NCBI RefSeq assembly: GCF_900103935.1
Contig: NZ_FNIC01000006.1
Location: 243,073 to 307,072, forward strand
Direction: 5' to 3'
Source: Nocardioides szechwanensis
GTDB lineage: Bacteria; Actinomycetota; Actinomycetes; Propionibacteriales; Nocardioidaceae
Length of the DNA: 64,000 bases
The position numbers and the translations under genes were made by a program. Numbering within the stretch: position 1 is the first letter of the stretch; each line of letters begins with the position of its first letter. Under the pieces are notes generated by a model. The model worked only from the letters and a program-made list of their open reading frames with translations. It did not search any database and was not told the origin of the DNA. Shown here in pieces: positions 8,449 to 19,327 of the stretch.

Positions 8449-9155
8449 GCCGCGCTCCGCACGATCTGGGCCCACGCGGTGGCCAGCGGTCGCCACGCGG
8501 CCGTGAGCTCGCCGGCCGCCTCGGCGACCGAGCGCAGCAGGGTCTCCTGGTCGACCCCGCGCAGCCGGTGCGCCTCGAGGTCGGACTCCGCCCACGGGCG
8601 CAACACCGCCTCGTCGACCTCGGGGTGCAGCTGGACGCCCCAGGTGCGGGCCCCGAAACGGGCCGCCTGGAGCTCCCTGGCCGGCGTCTCGGCCAGGACC
8701 GTGGCGCCCTCGGGCAGACGGGTCACGACGTCGTCGTTCCAGTGCACGCCACGCCGGAAGGAGGCGACCGCTGCCGTCAGCTCGTCGGCCGCCGCCGCGG
8801 CGGTCCAGCCGATGGGGAGCAGGCCCAGCTGCTGGCCCCGGGGGTTGGGCTCCACCCGACCGCCGAGGGCCGAGGCGATGAGCTGGTGGCCGAGGCAGAT
8901 CCCGAGCGTGGGCACGCCCGCCTCGTGCGCCTCGCGCAGGCCGTGCTTGAGCGGGCCGAACCACGCGACGGTGTCGTCCTCGGCCTGCTGGGGCCCGCCC
9001 AGCACCAGCACCCCGTCGTACGACGTGAGGCCGGGGAGGTCGTCGCCGGCGTAGGGCCGGCTGATCTCCAGCGCGCAGCCCGCGTCGGTCAGCCAGTCCC
9101 CGAAGAGGGCTGGCGGGCACTCGTCCTCGTGCTGGACGACCAGGACCGACGGCAT
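8445..9155 (-). CDS. class I glutamine amidotransferase domain protein
   Basis: 236 residues. The triad of class I amidotransferases is present: Cys in LGICLGHQLIASALGG, and His/Glu in WGVQLHPEVDEAV. The oxyanion region is LVLGGPQQAEDD. It is a stand-alone GuaA-N-like protein that probably hydrolyses glutamine or a gamma-glutamyl compound such as gamma-glutamyl-polyamine; the acceptor is not known. It lies between glnA (19 bases upstream) and glnE (4-base overlap), pointing to glutamine metabolism. Such genes are often annotated as GMP synthase-like, but there is no synthetase domain here. Confidence 0.88.
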   Translation of the reverse strand: MPSVLVVQHEDECPPALFGDWLTDAGCALEISRPYAGDDLPGLTSYDGVLVLGGPQQAEDDTVAWFGPLKHGLREAHEAGVPTLGICLGHQLIASALGGRVEPNPRGQQLGLLPIGWTAAAAADELTAAVASFRRGVHWNDDVVTRLPEGATVLAETPARELQAARFGARTWGVQLHPEVDEAVLRPWAESDLEAHRLRGVDQETLLRSVAEAAGELTAAWRPLATAWAQIVRSAA

Positions 9156-9173
9156 GGCTGACCAGAGCCCCGG

Positions 9174-10511
9174 TCAGATGACCGGGAGCATCCGGTCGCG
9201 CTCGAAGGCCGAGACCTGGCCGCGGTACTCGTCCCACTCGGCGCGCTTGTTGCGCAGGAAGTAGTCGAAGACGTGCTCCCCGAGCGTGTCCGCGAGGAGC
9301 TCGGAGCTCTCCGCGATCTTGATGGCGTCGTGGAGGCTCTTGGGCAGCGGCTCGATCCCGAGGCTGGTGCGCTCGCGCTCGCTCAGCGACCACACGTCGT
9401 CCTCGGCCTCGCGCGGCAGCTCGTAGCCCTCCTCGATGCCCTTCATGCCGGCCGCGAGGATCACCGCGAACGCCAGGTAGGGGTTGCAGGCCGCGTCCAG
9501 GGTGCGCACCTCGACCCGGGTCGACTGGCCCTTGAGCGGCTTGTACATCGGGACGCGGACCATCGCCGAGCGGTTGTTGTGGCCCCAGCAGACGTAGGAC
9601 GGCGCCTCGCCGCCCCACATCATCCGCTTGTAGCTGTTGACCCACTGGTTGGTGACGACGCTGATCTCCTGCGCGTGCGTGAGCACGCCGGCGATGAACT
9701 GGCGACCGGTCTTGGAGAGCTGGTACTCGGCACCGGCCTCGTAGAAGGCGTTCTGGTCGCCCTCGAACAGCGACACGTGGGTGTGCATGCCCGAGCCGGG
9801 GTGGGTGGTGAACGGCTTGGGCATGAAGCTCGCCCAGACGCCCTGGCCCAGCGCCACCTCACGGATCACCGTGCGGAAGGTCATGATGTTGTCGGCGGTC
9901 GACAGCGCGTCGGCGTAGCGCAGGTCGATCTCCTGCTGGCCCGGCCCGCCCTCGTGGTGGCTGAACTCCACGGAGATGCCCATCGACTCGAGCATCGTGA
10001 TCGCCTCACGACGGAAGTCGGCGCCCATCGACTGTGCGGTGTGGTCGAAGTAGCCGCTGCGGTCGACCGGGACCGGGTCGACACCCGCCTTCGGGGTGTC
10101 CTGGAACAGGTAGAACTCGATCTCGGGGTGGGTGTAGAACGTGAACCCCCGCTCGGCCGCCTTGCTCAGCGTGCGCTTGAGCACGTGGCGCGGGTCGGCG
10201 TACGACGGGGAGCCGTCGGGCATCACGATGTCGCAGAACATGCGGGCCGTCGACGGACCCTCGCCGCGCCACGGCAGGATCTGGAACGTCGCCGGATCGG
10301 GCTTGGCCAGCATGTCGGCCTCGTAGACGCGGGCGAAGCCCTCGATCGCCGAGCCGTCGAAGCCGATGCCCTCGGCGAACGCTCCCTCCAGCTCGGCGGG
10401 AGCCACCGCGACCGACTTCAAGAAGCCGAGCACGTCGGTGAACCACAGCCGCACGAAGCGGACGTCTCGCTCCTCGAGAGCGCGGAGTACGAAGTCTTCC
10501 TGCTTGCCCAT
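9174..10511 (-). CDS. glnA: type I glutamine synthetase, GlnA2-like
   Basis: 445 residues, the length of mycobacterial GlnA2. Beta-grasp N-domain with GFDGSAIEGFARVYEADM; catalytic domain with ATP/metal signatures EIEFYLF, HHEGGPGQQEIDLRY, PGSGMHTHVSLFEGDQNAF and the arginine-rich STRVEVRTLDAACNPYLAF. It forms glutamine from glutamate, ammonia and ATP in the cytosol. A tyrosine near 363 (EEGYELPREAEDDVW) sits where GlnE adenylylates classic GSI, but the surrounding NLYDLPPEE motif is not conserved, so control by GlnE is uncertain. A TACGCT box 6 bases before ATG implies a leaderless mRNA. Confidence 0.95.
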   Translation of the reverse strand: MGKQEDFVLRALEERDVRFVRLWFTDVLGFLKSVAVAPAELEGAFAEGIGFDGSAIEGFARVYEADMLAKPDPATFQILPWRGEGPSTARMFCDIVMPDGSPSYADPRHVLKRTLSKAAERGFTFYTHPEIEFYLFQDTPKAGVDPVPVDRSGYFDHTAQSMGADFRREAITMLESMGISVEFSHHEGGPGQQEIDLRYADALSTADNIMTFRTVIREVALGQGVWASFMPKPFTTHPGSGMHTHVSLFEGDQNAFYEAGAEYQLSKTGRQFIAGVLTHAQEISVVTNQWVNSYKRMMWGGEAPSYVCWGHNNRSAMVRVPMYKPLKGQSTRVEVRTLDAACNPYLAFAVILAAGMKGIEEGYELPREAEDDVWSLSERERTSLGIEPLPKSLHDAIKIAESSELLADTLGEHVFDYFLRNKRAEWDEYRGQVSAFERDRMLPVI

Positions 10512-10517
10512 GCGCCC

Positions 10518-10523
10518 AGCGTA
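10518..10523 (-). promoter_or_regulatory. -10 box, leaderless promoter of glnA
   Basis: TACGCT read on the minus strand, followed by exactly 6 bases and the ATG of glnA at 10511. It fits the TANNNT consensus with transcription starting at or next to the start codon. No Shine-Dalgarno sequence is present. Confidence 0.6.
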
Positions 10524-10588
10524 GGGGCAGGCGATCCGGTCGCGGTGGCAGGCCAGCGCTCGTGGTCAGCGCTGGCCACAGACGGGAC

Positions 10589-11248
10589 TCAGCTCAACAA
10601 CGTGCCGTCGAGCCAGCGGAGCCCGACCTCGCCCAGCCGGAAGGCCCGTTCCTCGGGTGCGGCGGCCCGCATCTGGTTGACGAAGACCTCGAGCCGGTAG
10701 GGCTCGTCCAGGCCGCGGGCCAGCACCCGGACCGCCGGGCGCGGCCCCATGGGCTCGGGCAGCGCCACCAGGGCAGTGTCGTAGCGGAAGGAAGGCGCCA
10801 CGTCCTTGGCCAGCACGTCGATGATCGGCCGCAGCCCGTTGCTGAAGTCGGCCTCGGTCCCGGCCACGTCGTCCCAGCTGATCCGGGCGTCGGCGCCCCA
10901 CCCGCGGTAGTCGAGGCCGTCGAGCGTGAGCAGCACCCGCGGCTTGCGGCGAAGCGTCCCCACCGCTGCGACCAGCAGCAGCAGGAAGGCGCCCGCGAGC
11001 ACCGCCGAGAGGAGCCTGGGTACGGCGAAGTCCAGGACCGCCGCCGTCGCGAGCATCCCGGCCATCAGGAACGAGAGGACGGCGACCGCGGCCGGGACGT
11101 GCGGTCGGAAGTCGATCCGGATCCCGCCGTCGACGGCACGCACCCGCCCGTCCGTGCCCGCCGAGCTCCCGACCACGGCGACGATCACTCCCGGCGCCGC
11201 AATGACGACGAGCACCACCCACACCAGGACCAGCACAGAACCGTTCAT
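10589..11248 (-). CDS. membrane protein with PH-like C-terminal domain, last gene of WXG cassette
   Basis: 219 residues. Three hydrophobic segments (about 5-27, 51-70 and 80-97) are followed by a soluble domain beginning RRKPRVLLTLDGLDYRGWG. This resembles the PH-like domains that follow membrane helices in actinobacterial proteins. The ATG overlaps the stop of the WXG-like gene (TGATG), so the two are translationally coupled. As the small membrane partner downstream of a putative secreted helical protein, an immunity, chaperone or anchoring role is conceivable, but nothing in the sequence proves it. Confidence 0.7.
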   Translation of the reverse strand: MNGSVLVLVWVVLVVIAAPGVIVAVVGSSAGTDGRVRAVDGGIRIDFRPHVPAAVAVLSFLMAGMLATAAVLDFAVPRLLSAVLAGAFLLLLVAAVGTLRRKPRVLLTLDGLDYRGWGADARISWDDVAGTEADFSNGLRPIIDVLAKDVAPSFRYDTALVALPEPMGPRPAVRVLARGLDEPYRLEVFVNQMRAAAPEERAFRLGEVGLRWLDGTLLS

Positions 11249-12357
11249 CAGCCGGAACCCTCTTGGTAGTCGTCGAGGAGCTCGCCGAGCTCGCCTTCGG
11301 ACAGCGGCTCGGGAGGCGGCTCCTCGCCGTTCTCGTAGAGGTGATCGATCCCCTGGTCGGCGAAGTACCCCGTGACGCCGCCGACAATGGCGCCACTGAC
11401 GGCACCGACCACGTTGCCGGGCCCGGGTACGACGGACCCCACGGCCGCGCCGGTGGCGCCTCCGGCCAGGAGGCCTGCCAGGAGCCCGCCCCCCTGCGAC
11501 ACCACGGCCTGCTCGGTCGACTCCCCCGACTGGACATCGTCATAGACACCGTACGCCGTGGCGAGCACCCCGAGAGCGCCCAGGCCGCCCCTGATGCCGC
11601 CGGGCAGCTTGGGGTTCTTGGCTGCCTCGGCGGCCTCGTCGGCTGCGCTGGTGGCGCCCTTGTACTCCCCGACGAGGTGGTCGTAGTTGTCGAGCGTGCC
11701 GTAGAACTTCCCGGACCGCATTCGGTCGACCATGTCCTCCAGCTCTCCGGCCAGCGCAGTCACGTTGCCCCGACGGAAGGCGGCCTCACCGGCGAGGATC
11801 TTCGTCAGCCGGTTCATCAGGTAGGAGGAGTAGCCGGCCGTCATCAGCCCGACGACCATCTGGACCAGGTCGGCGGTGTGGTCCTTGAAGAAGCCCGTCG
11901 CCTCCTCCAGTGCGTCGAACCACTTCTGCAGGTGCTCGGCGTGGTCGGTGACCACCGTGTTCCAGGTCGCGACGGCCGTCTCGTAGGCCGGGCCCTCGCC
12001 GGTCTCCGCCGGCGCCAGGACGCGCGTCCCGCTGAGCTGGAGCCCACCCACGACCGCCTGGGTGCGCACCGCGCCCATCCCGAGCTGCACGACCGACAGG
12101 ACCGACGCGACGTACTCGAGCTCACCGGCCGCTGCCTCGGCCATGGTGACGTAGAAGTCGGCGCGCTCCGCGAGCGTGGTGGCCCGGGAGTGGAAGGCCT
12201 CGCCGCCTTCGCCCTCCCACGCCGACGCCAGCAGTCCGCGCTGGGCGTGGACCTCGTCGGCGAGCGTGTCGGCACCGCTCTTGAGGCTCTCGCGGAGATA
12301 GGCCGCCGCGCCCTCGATGGCGGACGGGTTGCCGGGGACGTCGGTCTCGAGATACAT
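11248..12357 (-). CDS. WXG100-like protein with glycine-zipper C-terminus
   Basis: 369 residues from ATG 12357 (MYLETDVPGNPSAIEGAAAY), coupled to the upstream gene by TGATG. Residues about 10-110 form a helical hairpin with a W-x-G turn (W47-E-G49 in LLASAWEGEGGEAF), the hallmark of WXG100/ESX substrates. A middle helical region follows (MVVGLMTAGYSSYLMNRLTK). Then comes a Gly/Ala-rich hydrophobic stretch near 295-345 with repeated GxxxG (GLLAGGATGAAVGSVVPG, GAIVGGVTGYFADQ), typical of membrane-inserting glycine zippers. A type VII-exported, membrane-active or structural protein is the best guess. No ESX machinery is in the window. Confidence 0.7.
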   Translation of the reverse strand: MYLETDVPGNPSAIEGAAAYLRESLKSGADTLADEVHAQRGLLASAWEGEGGEAFHSRATTLAERADFYVTMAEAAAGELEYVASVLSVVQLGMGAVRTQAVVGGLQLSGTRVLAPAETGEGPAYETAVATWNTVVTDHAEHLQKWFDALEEATGFFKDHTADLVQMVVGLMTAGYSSYLMNRLTKILAGEAAFRRGNVTALAGELEDMVDRMRSGKFYGTLDNYDHLVGEYKGATSAADEAAEAAKNPKLPGGIRGGLGALGVLATAYGVYDDVQSGESTEQAVVSQGGGLLAGLLAGGATGAAVGSVVPGPGNVVGAVSGAIVGGVTGYFADQGIDHLYENGEEPPPEPLSEGELGELLDDYQEGSG

Positions 12358-12638
12358 CAGATCCGGCCGATGTTGACGATGTCGATCGCCTGCTGGGCAT
12401 CGGTCATCTCCATGTCCGACACGGCGAGGGAGATCGCCCACGCGATGACCTGGGCCTCGCCCGCCACGCGCGACGCCGCGTCGGCGTGGGCGGCGAGCAC
12501 CAGGTTGACGAGCGCTCCCGCGGCTCCGAAGTCGCCACCCACGTGGGAGGCGCCCTGCGAGTCGAAAGCCTCGCCGGCAGCGACGAGGCGGGCGCTGGCG
12601 TCGGCCAGCGCCGCTCGGTCAACGTTGATGTCGCCCAT
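12357..12638 (-). CDS. small helical EspC/WXG-like protein, first gene of cassette
   Basis: 93 residues from ATG 12638, chosen because GAGGGG lies 8 bases upstream; a GTG three codons earlier falls inside that sequence. The protein is alpha-helical and Ala-rich (DRAALADASARLVAAGEAFD), resembling the type VII secretion target / EspC-like family, although no W-x-G turn is seen. Its stop is fused to the start of the WXG-like gene (TGATG). Paired small helical proteins encoded in tandem often form export heterodimers, which fits this arrangement. Confidence 0.7.
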   Translation of the reverse strand: MGDINVDRAALADASARLVAAGEAFDSQGASHVGGDFGAAGALVNLVLAAHADAASRVAGEAQVIAWAISLAVSDMEMTDAQQAIDIVNIGRI

Positions 12639-12710
12639 GCCAGTCACCCCTCGCCCGTTCGATGGTCCGCAGAAACTACCCAGCGGGGAGCTCCGCCAAA
12701 CTGCCGGCGG

Positions 12711-14747
<2,037 letters not shown>

Positions 14748-14753
14748 CCTGTG

Positions 14754-14759
14754 AGTCTA
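14754..14759 (-). promoter_or_regulatory. -10 box, leaderless promoter of nadE
   Basis: TAGACT on the minus strand, then 6 bases, then the GTG start of nadE. Matches the TANNNT plus 6 pattern seen at other genes in the window. Confidence 0.6.
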
Positions 14760-14852
14760 GGGACAACTCGCGCTGACGCCGTGACCCGAAACGATGAGTC
14801 TGGCTGGGCGGCCCGGTCTGCATGGAGACACCCGCACACCCGAGGAGACACC

Positions 14853-15314
14853 ATGACGACCATCTCGCCCTGCCTGTGGTTCGACGACAACCTGGAGGAG
14901 GCCGCGACGTTCTACACAGCGATCTTCCCCAACTCGTCGGTCGGGGACCTTGCCCGGCTGCCCAGCGGCGACGCGATGGCCGGCGAGTTCGACCTGGACG
15001 GCCTCACGTTCCGCGGCATCAACGGCGGCCCGATGCACGCCGAGTTCACGGAGGCCATCTCGTTCAGCGTCACCTGCCAGGACCAGGCCGAGGTCGACCA
15101 CTACTGGAACTCGCTGGCCGACGGCGGCAGCGAGTCGATGTGCGGCTGGCTCAAGGACCGCTTCGGCCTGTCGTGGCAGATCGTGCCGACCCGCCTCTTC
15201 GAGCTGCTGTCCGACCCGAATCCCGTTCGCGCCCAGGCGGCCTCACAGGCCATGCTCAGTATGAAGAAGATCGTGGTCGCCGACCTCGAGGCGGCCGCCG
15301 ACGCCGTGGGGTGA
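14853..15314 (+). CDS. VOC-superfamily protein, PhnB/3-dmu-9_3-mt type
   Basis: 153 residues starting at ATG 14853 after GAGGAGACACC. The family signature is at the N-terminus (ISPCLWFDDNLEEAATFY and IFPNS), followed by LDGLTFRGINGGP and a C-terminal SWQIVPTRLFELL block. These proteins have the paired beta-alpha-beta-beta-beta fold of glyoxalase relatives and are usually annotated as PhnB-like or 3-demethylubiquinone methyltransferase-like. Real substrates are mostly unknown. Single gene, divergent from nadE. Confidence 0.88.
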   Translation: MTTISPCLWFDDNLEEAATFYTAIFPNSSVGDLARLPSGDAMAGEFDLDGLTFRGINGGPMHAEFTEAISFSVTCQDQAEVDHYWNSLADGGSESMCGWLKDRFGLSWQIVPTRLFELLSDPNPVRAQAASQAMLSMKKIVVADLEAAADAVG

Positions 15315-15392
15315 CCGGCGACACAGCGCCATCGGACGCGGCCCCGGGCTAGCCTGGCTCACGGTCCGTGGACTCCATCAGGGAGCTGCGAG

Positions 15393-16286
15393 ATGAACGC
15401 TGATTGGAGCTCGACGATGAGCACTCCCACCCCGGAGGAGACCGCGCCCTACGGCAGCGGCCCGGCCACGCCGGACAGGCCGGCCGCGCCCGTCAAGCGG
15501 GTGCGCACCCATCACCTGCGCGAGATGAAGGAGCGCGGCGAGCGCTTCTCGATGCTCACCGCCTACGAGCAGTACGCGGCGCAGACCTTCGACGAGGCCG
15601 GCATCGAGGTGCTCCTGGTCGGCGACTCCGCGAGCAACAACGTCTTCGGCAACGAGACCTCGCTCCCGGTGACGGTCGACGAGCTGATCCCGCTGACCCG
15701 CGCGGTCAGCCGATCCGTACGCCGTGCGCTCGTCGTCGGCGACCTGCCGTTCGGCTCCTACCAGGCCTCCCCCGAGCAGGCCTACCTGACCGCGGCCCGG
15801 TTCATGAAGGAGGGCGGCGCCCACTGCGTCAAGCTCGAGGGCGGCGTCGAGATGGTGCCGCAGATCGAGAAGCTCACCCGCGGCGGCATCCCGGTCATGG
15901 CCCACATCGGCTTCACGCCCCAGTCGGAGCACGCCCTCGGCGGCTACCGCGTCCAGGGCCGCGGCGACACCGCCGACCGAGTCCTGACCGACGCCCACGC
16001 CGTCCAGGACGCCGGCGCCTTCGCCGTGGTCATGGAGATGGTGCCCGGCGACGTGGCCGGCCAGGTCACGAAGGAGCTCACCATCCCGACGATCGGCATC
16101 GGGGCGGGCGCCGACTGTGACGGCCAGGTCCTGGTCTGGCAGGACGCGTTCGGGCTGCGTACGGGGAAGATGGCGCGCTTCGTGAAGCAGTACGCCGACC
16201 TGCACGCCACGCTGCTGCAGGCCGCGCGCGACTACGACGCGGACGTCAAGGCCGGGACCTTCCCCGGCCCGGAGCACACGTTCTAG
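15393..16286 (+). CDS. panB: 3-methyl-2-oxobutanoate hydroxymethyltransferase
   Basis: 297 residues from ATG 15393 (GGGAG 8 bases upstream); ATG 15417 with its own GGAG is an equally possible start. A TAGCCT box at 15350-15355 could be the promoter of a short leader. PanB signatures: [38 protein letters not shown] (metal Asp), [27 protein letters not shown] (catalytic Glu) and [19 protein letters not shown]. It transfers a hydroxymethyl group from methylene-tetrahydrofolate to ketoisovalerate in pantothenate synthesis. The stop overlaps the convergent LVIVD gene stop. Confidence 0.97.
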   Translation: MNADWSSTMSTPTPEETAPYGSGPATPDRPAAPVKRVRTHHLREMKERGERFSMLTAYEQYAAQTFDEAGIEVLLVGDSASNNVFGNETSLPVTVDELIPLTRAVSRSVRRALVVGDLPFGSYQASPEQAYLTAARFMKEGGAHCVKLEGGVEMVPQIEKLTRGGIPVMAHIGFTPQSEHALGGYRVQGRGDTADRVLTDAHAVQDAGAFAVVMEMVPGDVAGQVTKELTIPTIGIGAGADCDGQVLVWQDAFGLRTGKMARFVKQYADLHATLLQAARDYDADVKAGTFPGPEHTF

Positions 16287-17788
16287 GAAGGGCGGCGCCG
16301 GCCCCGGCGGTGCAGCAACAGCGCCACCCACACCGCAGGTACGACGGCAGCGGCGGGGGCGAGCAGCCCCGACGGTGTGGAGCGGTGGTCGGAGCCGAGG
16401 TCCTGCGGGACCAGCGGCGGGACGGTCCGGTTGGTGAGCCCGCGGAACCGGTAGACGTCGAAGCCGCGCACGAGGTCGTTGCCGTAGCCGTAGAACGAGC
16501 CGTTGCGGCTGATCCTGTTGGTCTTGAACGACCAGGTGTCGGAGTCGGGGAACACGTAGTGCCCGACCTCCCGCATCCCGATCCCGCTGCCCATCGCGAC
16601 CGTCTCCGGCGACCCCGTCGCGGTGGCGAGGCCCCGGATGTCGATCACCCGGACCCCCTGGCTGTACCAGGCGATGGTCATCAGCTTCTGGCGCGGATAC
16701 ATCCGCAGCACGTGTGAGGTGCAGGTGGTGCCCTCCTGCGGGCGTACGGCGTCGATGAACCAGGCGCCGATCTTGACCGGCTCCGAGACCCGGCTGCCGG
16801 TGATGTCGTAGACGTGCAGCCCGCCTCCGGGGCACTCGACGCTCGCCGCGGCACCGGCCCGCTCGTCGGTGATGACCAGCAGCGAACGGGTCGACCCGTC
16901 CTTGCGACGCAGGGTGACCGGGTCGGACTGGTGGACGACGTTGATCGACGGGTCGATGATCTGGCCGATCTGCTTCGGCGCGCGCGGGTTGCGCGTGTCG
17001 AGGATCAGGGTCTGCGAGAGCGCCGCGACGAAGGCACGGGTGCCGGACGCGTTGAACGTGATGTCGTGCGACTCCGAGCCGAGGGAGGTCGGGACGTAGG
17101 GGATCCGGTAGTCCTGGACCTTCTTGGGCAGGCTCGGGCGCGAGATGTCGTAGATCGTGACCGCCGGCGCCGTGCTCGTGGCCAGGTCGGAGTTGGAGTT
17201 GTAGAGAAAGTTGCCGCTCGGGTGGACCGTCATGTTGTGCGAGCCGCGTGGCACCGACAGGAAGCTCACCGACTGCGGCCGGCTGGGCGTGGTGAGGTCC
17301 ACGATGATCGTGCCCGCGTCGTCGAGGCCGAGCTTGAGGTCGCGCCCGCAGCGCGAGGCCGCGCCCTCCTCACCCAGCGTCGAGTCGGCGGTGTAGCTGG
17401 CGAGCACCCGGTTCTTCTTCTTCCAGACCTGGATGTCGCCCTGGGAGACCTTGCAGTCGTAGACGGCGACCCGCCGCGGCGCGGTGGGCCGGGTGATGTC
17501 GATGATCTGCATCCCGAGGTCGAGGGTGCCGGCGAGTGCGTAGTCGCGGCCGTCGATCCGGACGAACTCGATGTCCGAGCCGTTCTGGGCCTCGCCCGAC
17601 CGGTCGTACTGCAGGTTGGCCACATGGCTCATCCGCACACCGGCGCCACGCTCCGCGACCTGCTCGCCGCGGGTGTTGGTGGCGACGTCGCCGGCTCCTT
17701 CGTGGGCGGTTGCCGAGGGCGCCGCGACGACGCTCAGGCCAGCGGCCGCGAGCGCAAGGGCGACGCGGGTGGTCATGGTGACGGGCAC
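16283..17788 (-). CDS. secreted LVIVD-repeat beta-propeller protein with C-terminal anchor
   Basis: About 500 residues. Start GTG 17788 is chosen because GGAGG lies 4 bases upstream; ATG 17776 is the alternative. A signal peptide ([20 protein letters not shown]) is followed by repeats of the LVIVD type ([48 protein letters not shown]), forming a beta-propeller. The C-terminus has a hydrophobic segment ([17 protein letters not shown]) and a basic tail (RRGRRRPS), so it is probably membrane anchored outside the cell. No LPXTG motif is seen. Ligand unknown. Divergent from a secreted PQQ-dehydrogenase-like gene. Confidence 0.82.
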   Translation of the reverse strand: MPVTMTTRVALALAAAGLSVVAAPSATAHEGAGDVATNTRGEQVAERGAGVRMSHVANLQYDRSGEAQNGSDIEFVRIDGRDYALAGTLDLGMQIIDITRPTAPRRVAVYDCKVSQGDIQVWKKKNRVLASYTADSTLGEEGAASRCGRDLKLGLDDAGTIIVDLTTPSRPQSVSFLSVPRGSHNMTVHPSGNFLYNSNSDLATSTAPAVTIYDISRPSLPKKVQDYRIPYVPTSLGSESHDITFNASGTRAFVAALSQTLILDTRNPRAPKQIGQIIDPSINVVHQSDPVTLRRKDGSTRSLLVITDERAGAAASVECPGGGLHVYDITGSRVSEPVKIGAWFIDAVRPQEGTTCTSHVLRMYPRQKLMTIAWYSQGVRVIDIRGLATATGSPETVAMGSGIGMREVGHYVFPDSDTWSFKTNRISRNGSFYGYGNDLVRGFDVYRFRGLTNRTVPPLVPQDLGSDHRSTPSGLLAPAAAVVPAVWVALLLHRRGRRRPS

Positions 17789-17844
17789 AGTGCCTCCAGG
17801 CGGGATCGGGTCTCCACGGGCCAACGAGCCGCAGGACCAAGGGT

Positions 17845-17850
17845 TACCGT
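17845..17850 (+). promoter_or_regulatory. -10 box, leaderless promoter of the PQQ-dehydrogenase-like gene
   Basis: TACCGT followed by 6 bases and ATG 17857; no Shine-Dalgarno sequence. Confidence 0.55.
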
Positions 17851-17856
17851 GACCTC

Positions 17857-19032
17857 ATGCGCTCACTCGGTCTCGGTCTCGGAGTCCTGCTCACCCTCGC
17901 ACTCACCGCTCCGCCCGCGGTGGCCCTGCCCGCGTCACCCGACGCCGGCGAGACGTCCACCACGGCCGAACGCCGGGCGACACCGCGCCTGGTGGTGACC
18001 AAGCGCGTCACCGGGCTGAGCAACCCGTGGGACGTGCAGCCCATCGGCAACGGGCGGCTGCTCATCACCGAGCGCGACACCGCCCGGCTGATCGTGGCCG
18101 GCAAGGGCGGCAAGCGGGCCGTGCAGTTCCCCTCCGGGTCGGTCTGGGTCTCCGGCGAGACGGGGCTGATGTCGCTCGAGGTCGACCCGGCCTTCGCCAC
18201 GAACCGGCGCTTCTACACCTGCTCGGGCGGGTTCACGGACGGCGGCGGGCACGACGTACGCGTCAACGCCTGGACGCTCAACAAGACCCTCACGAAGGCC
18301 ACGCTGGTGAAGAAGCTGATCGGCGGCTTCCCGACCACCACCGGGCGCCACGGCGGCTGCCGGCTGCTGATCACCAGCAACGGCTCGCTCCTCGTCGGCA
18401 CCGGCGACGCCGCGGTCGGCACCAACCCGCGCAACCTCGACTCCCTCGGCGGCAAGACGCTGCGGCTCAACCGGCTCACCGGCGCACCCTGGCCGACCAA
18501 CCCCTTCATCGACTCCGCCAGCTCGCGGCGCCGCTACGTCCAGACCTTCGGGCACCGCAACGTGCAGGGCCTGGCCGAGCGCGCCAACGGCACCCTGTGG
18601 TCGGTCGAGCACGGCTCCTACCGCGACGACGAGGTCAACCTGCTGGTCAACGGCGGCGACTACGGCTGGCACCCGGTCCCCGGCTACAACGAGTCGGTCC
18701 CGATGACCGACTTCGACCTGCCGGGCAAGCAGTACGGCGCGAAGTGGCGCTCCGGCGACCCGACCCTGGCCACCTCCGGAGCGTCGTTCGTCTACGGCAA
18801 GAAGTGGGGCTCGCTCAACGGCGCGCTCGCCGTGGCCGCGCTCAAGGCCACGCGGATCCTGTTCCTGACCTTCGACGCCAGGGGCAAGCTGGTTCGCAAG
18901 ACCGTCCCGCCGATCCTCCAGCGCTTCGGCCGGCTCCGCTCGGTGACCTTCGCGCCCAACGGTGACCTGCTGGTCACCACCGACACCGACTCCGGCGGCG
19001 GCAGCGTGCTGCGCGTCCGTCCCGCCAGCTGA
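17857..19032 (+). CDS. secreted PQQ-dependent sugar dehydrogenase family protein
   Basis: 391 residues with a signal peptide (LGVLLTLALTAPPAVALPA). The body matches the soluble glucose/aldose dehydrogenase beta-propeller: GLSNPWDVQPIGNGRLLITERD, GETGLMSLEVDPAFATNRRFY, YVQTFGHRNVQGLAE, and NLLVNGGDYGWHPVPGYNE, which holds calcium/PQQ-side residues. The family oxidises aldoses using PQQ in the periplasm or outside the cell; whether PQQ is bound here is unproven. No PQQ synthesis genes are visible. Divergent from the LVIVD protein, and possibly linked in function since both are secreted propellers. Confidence 0.85.
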   Translation: MRSLGLGLGVLLTLALTAPPAVALPASPDAGETSTTAERRATPRLVVTKRVTGLSNPWDVQPIGNGRLLITERDTARLIVAGKGGKRAVQFPSGSVWVSGETGLMSLEVDPAFATNRRFYTCSGGFTDGGGHDVRVNAWTLNKTLTKATLVKKLIGGFPTTTGRHGGCRLLITSNGSLLVGTGDAAVGTNPRNLDSLGGKTLRLNRLTGAPWPTNPFIDSASSRRRYVQTFGHRNVQGLAERANGTLWSVEHGSYRDDEVNLLVNGGDYGWHPVPGYNESVPMTDFDLPGKQYGAKWRSGDPTLATSGASFVYGKKWGSLNGALAVAALKATRILFLTFDARGKLVRKTVPPILQRFGRLRSVTFAPNGDLLVTTDTDSGGGSVLRVRPAS

Positions 19033-19033
19033 G

Positions 19034-19321
19034 CTAGGCAGACCAACCGAGGAAGGCACCGCCGGCGCTGAGCGCCGCGAACCAGAACACGACGGCGAAC
19101 AGCGCCACGAACGGCAACCGATCCGGGTGCGGCGTCCACCACCGGCAGCACAGGACGAACAGCACGAGCCAGACCACCAGCAGCGCCACCACCGCCCAGG
19201 GTGGGGCGAGCAGGCCGCTGGCGCCGTACAGGAAGAGCGAGGCGGCCATCAGCCCCATGCCCACGAACGGCCAGGGCGAGATCAGCCGTGGCCTGGTGGC
19301 CCGGCGGCGTCGTCGGAACAC
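19034..19321 (-). CDS. small integral membrane protein
   Basis: 95 residues with a basic N-terminus (MFRRRRRATRPR) and three hydrophobic spans at about 17-38, 40-58 and 69-90. No recognised family. It lies convergent with the PQQ-dehydrogenase-like gene, one base from its stop, and just downstream of the small CxxH protein gene, with which it may be cotranscribed. Confidence 0.6.
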   Translation of the reverse strand: MFRRRRRATRPRLISPWPFVGMGLMAASLFLYGASGLLAPPWAVVALLVVWLVLFVLCCRWWTPHPDRLPFVALFAVVFWFAALSAGGAFLGWSA

Positions 19322-19327
19322 AGCCGA

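Noticed and set aside
6208..9054. 948-codon plus-strand open frame opposite glnE
   Set aside because: High GC makes antisense frames stay open. It has no family motifs, and glnE and the amidotransferase on the other strand have full motif sets.
8449..9645. Upstream extension of the glnE frame to 9645
   Set aside because: It reads through the amidotransferase and glnA genes in a wrong frame; GTG 8448 fits the family N-terminus and the overlap.
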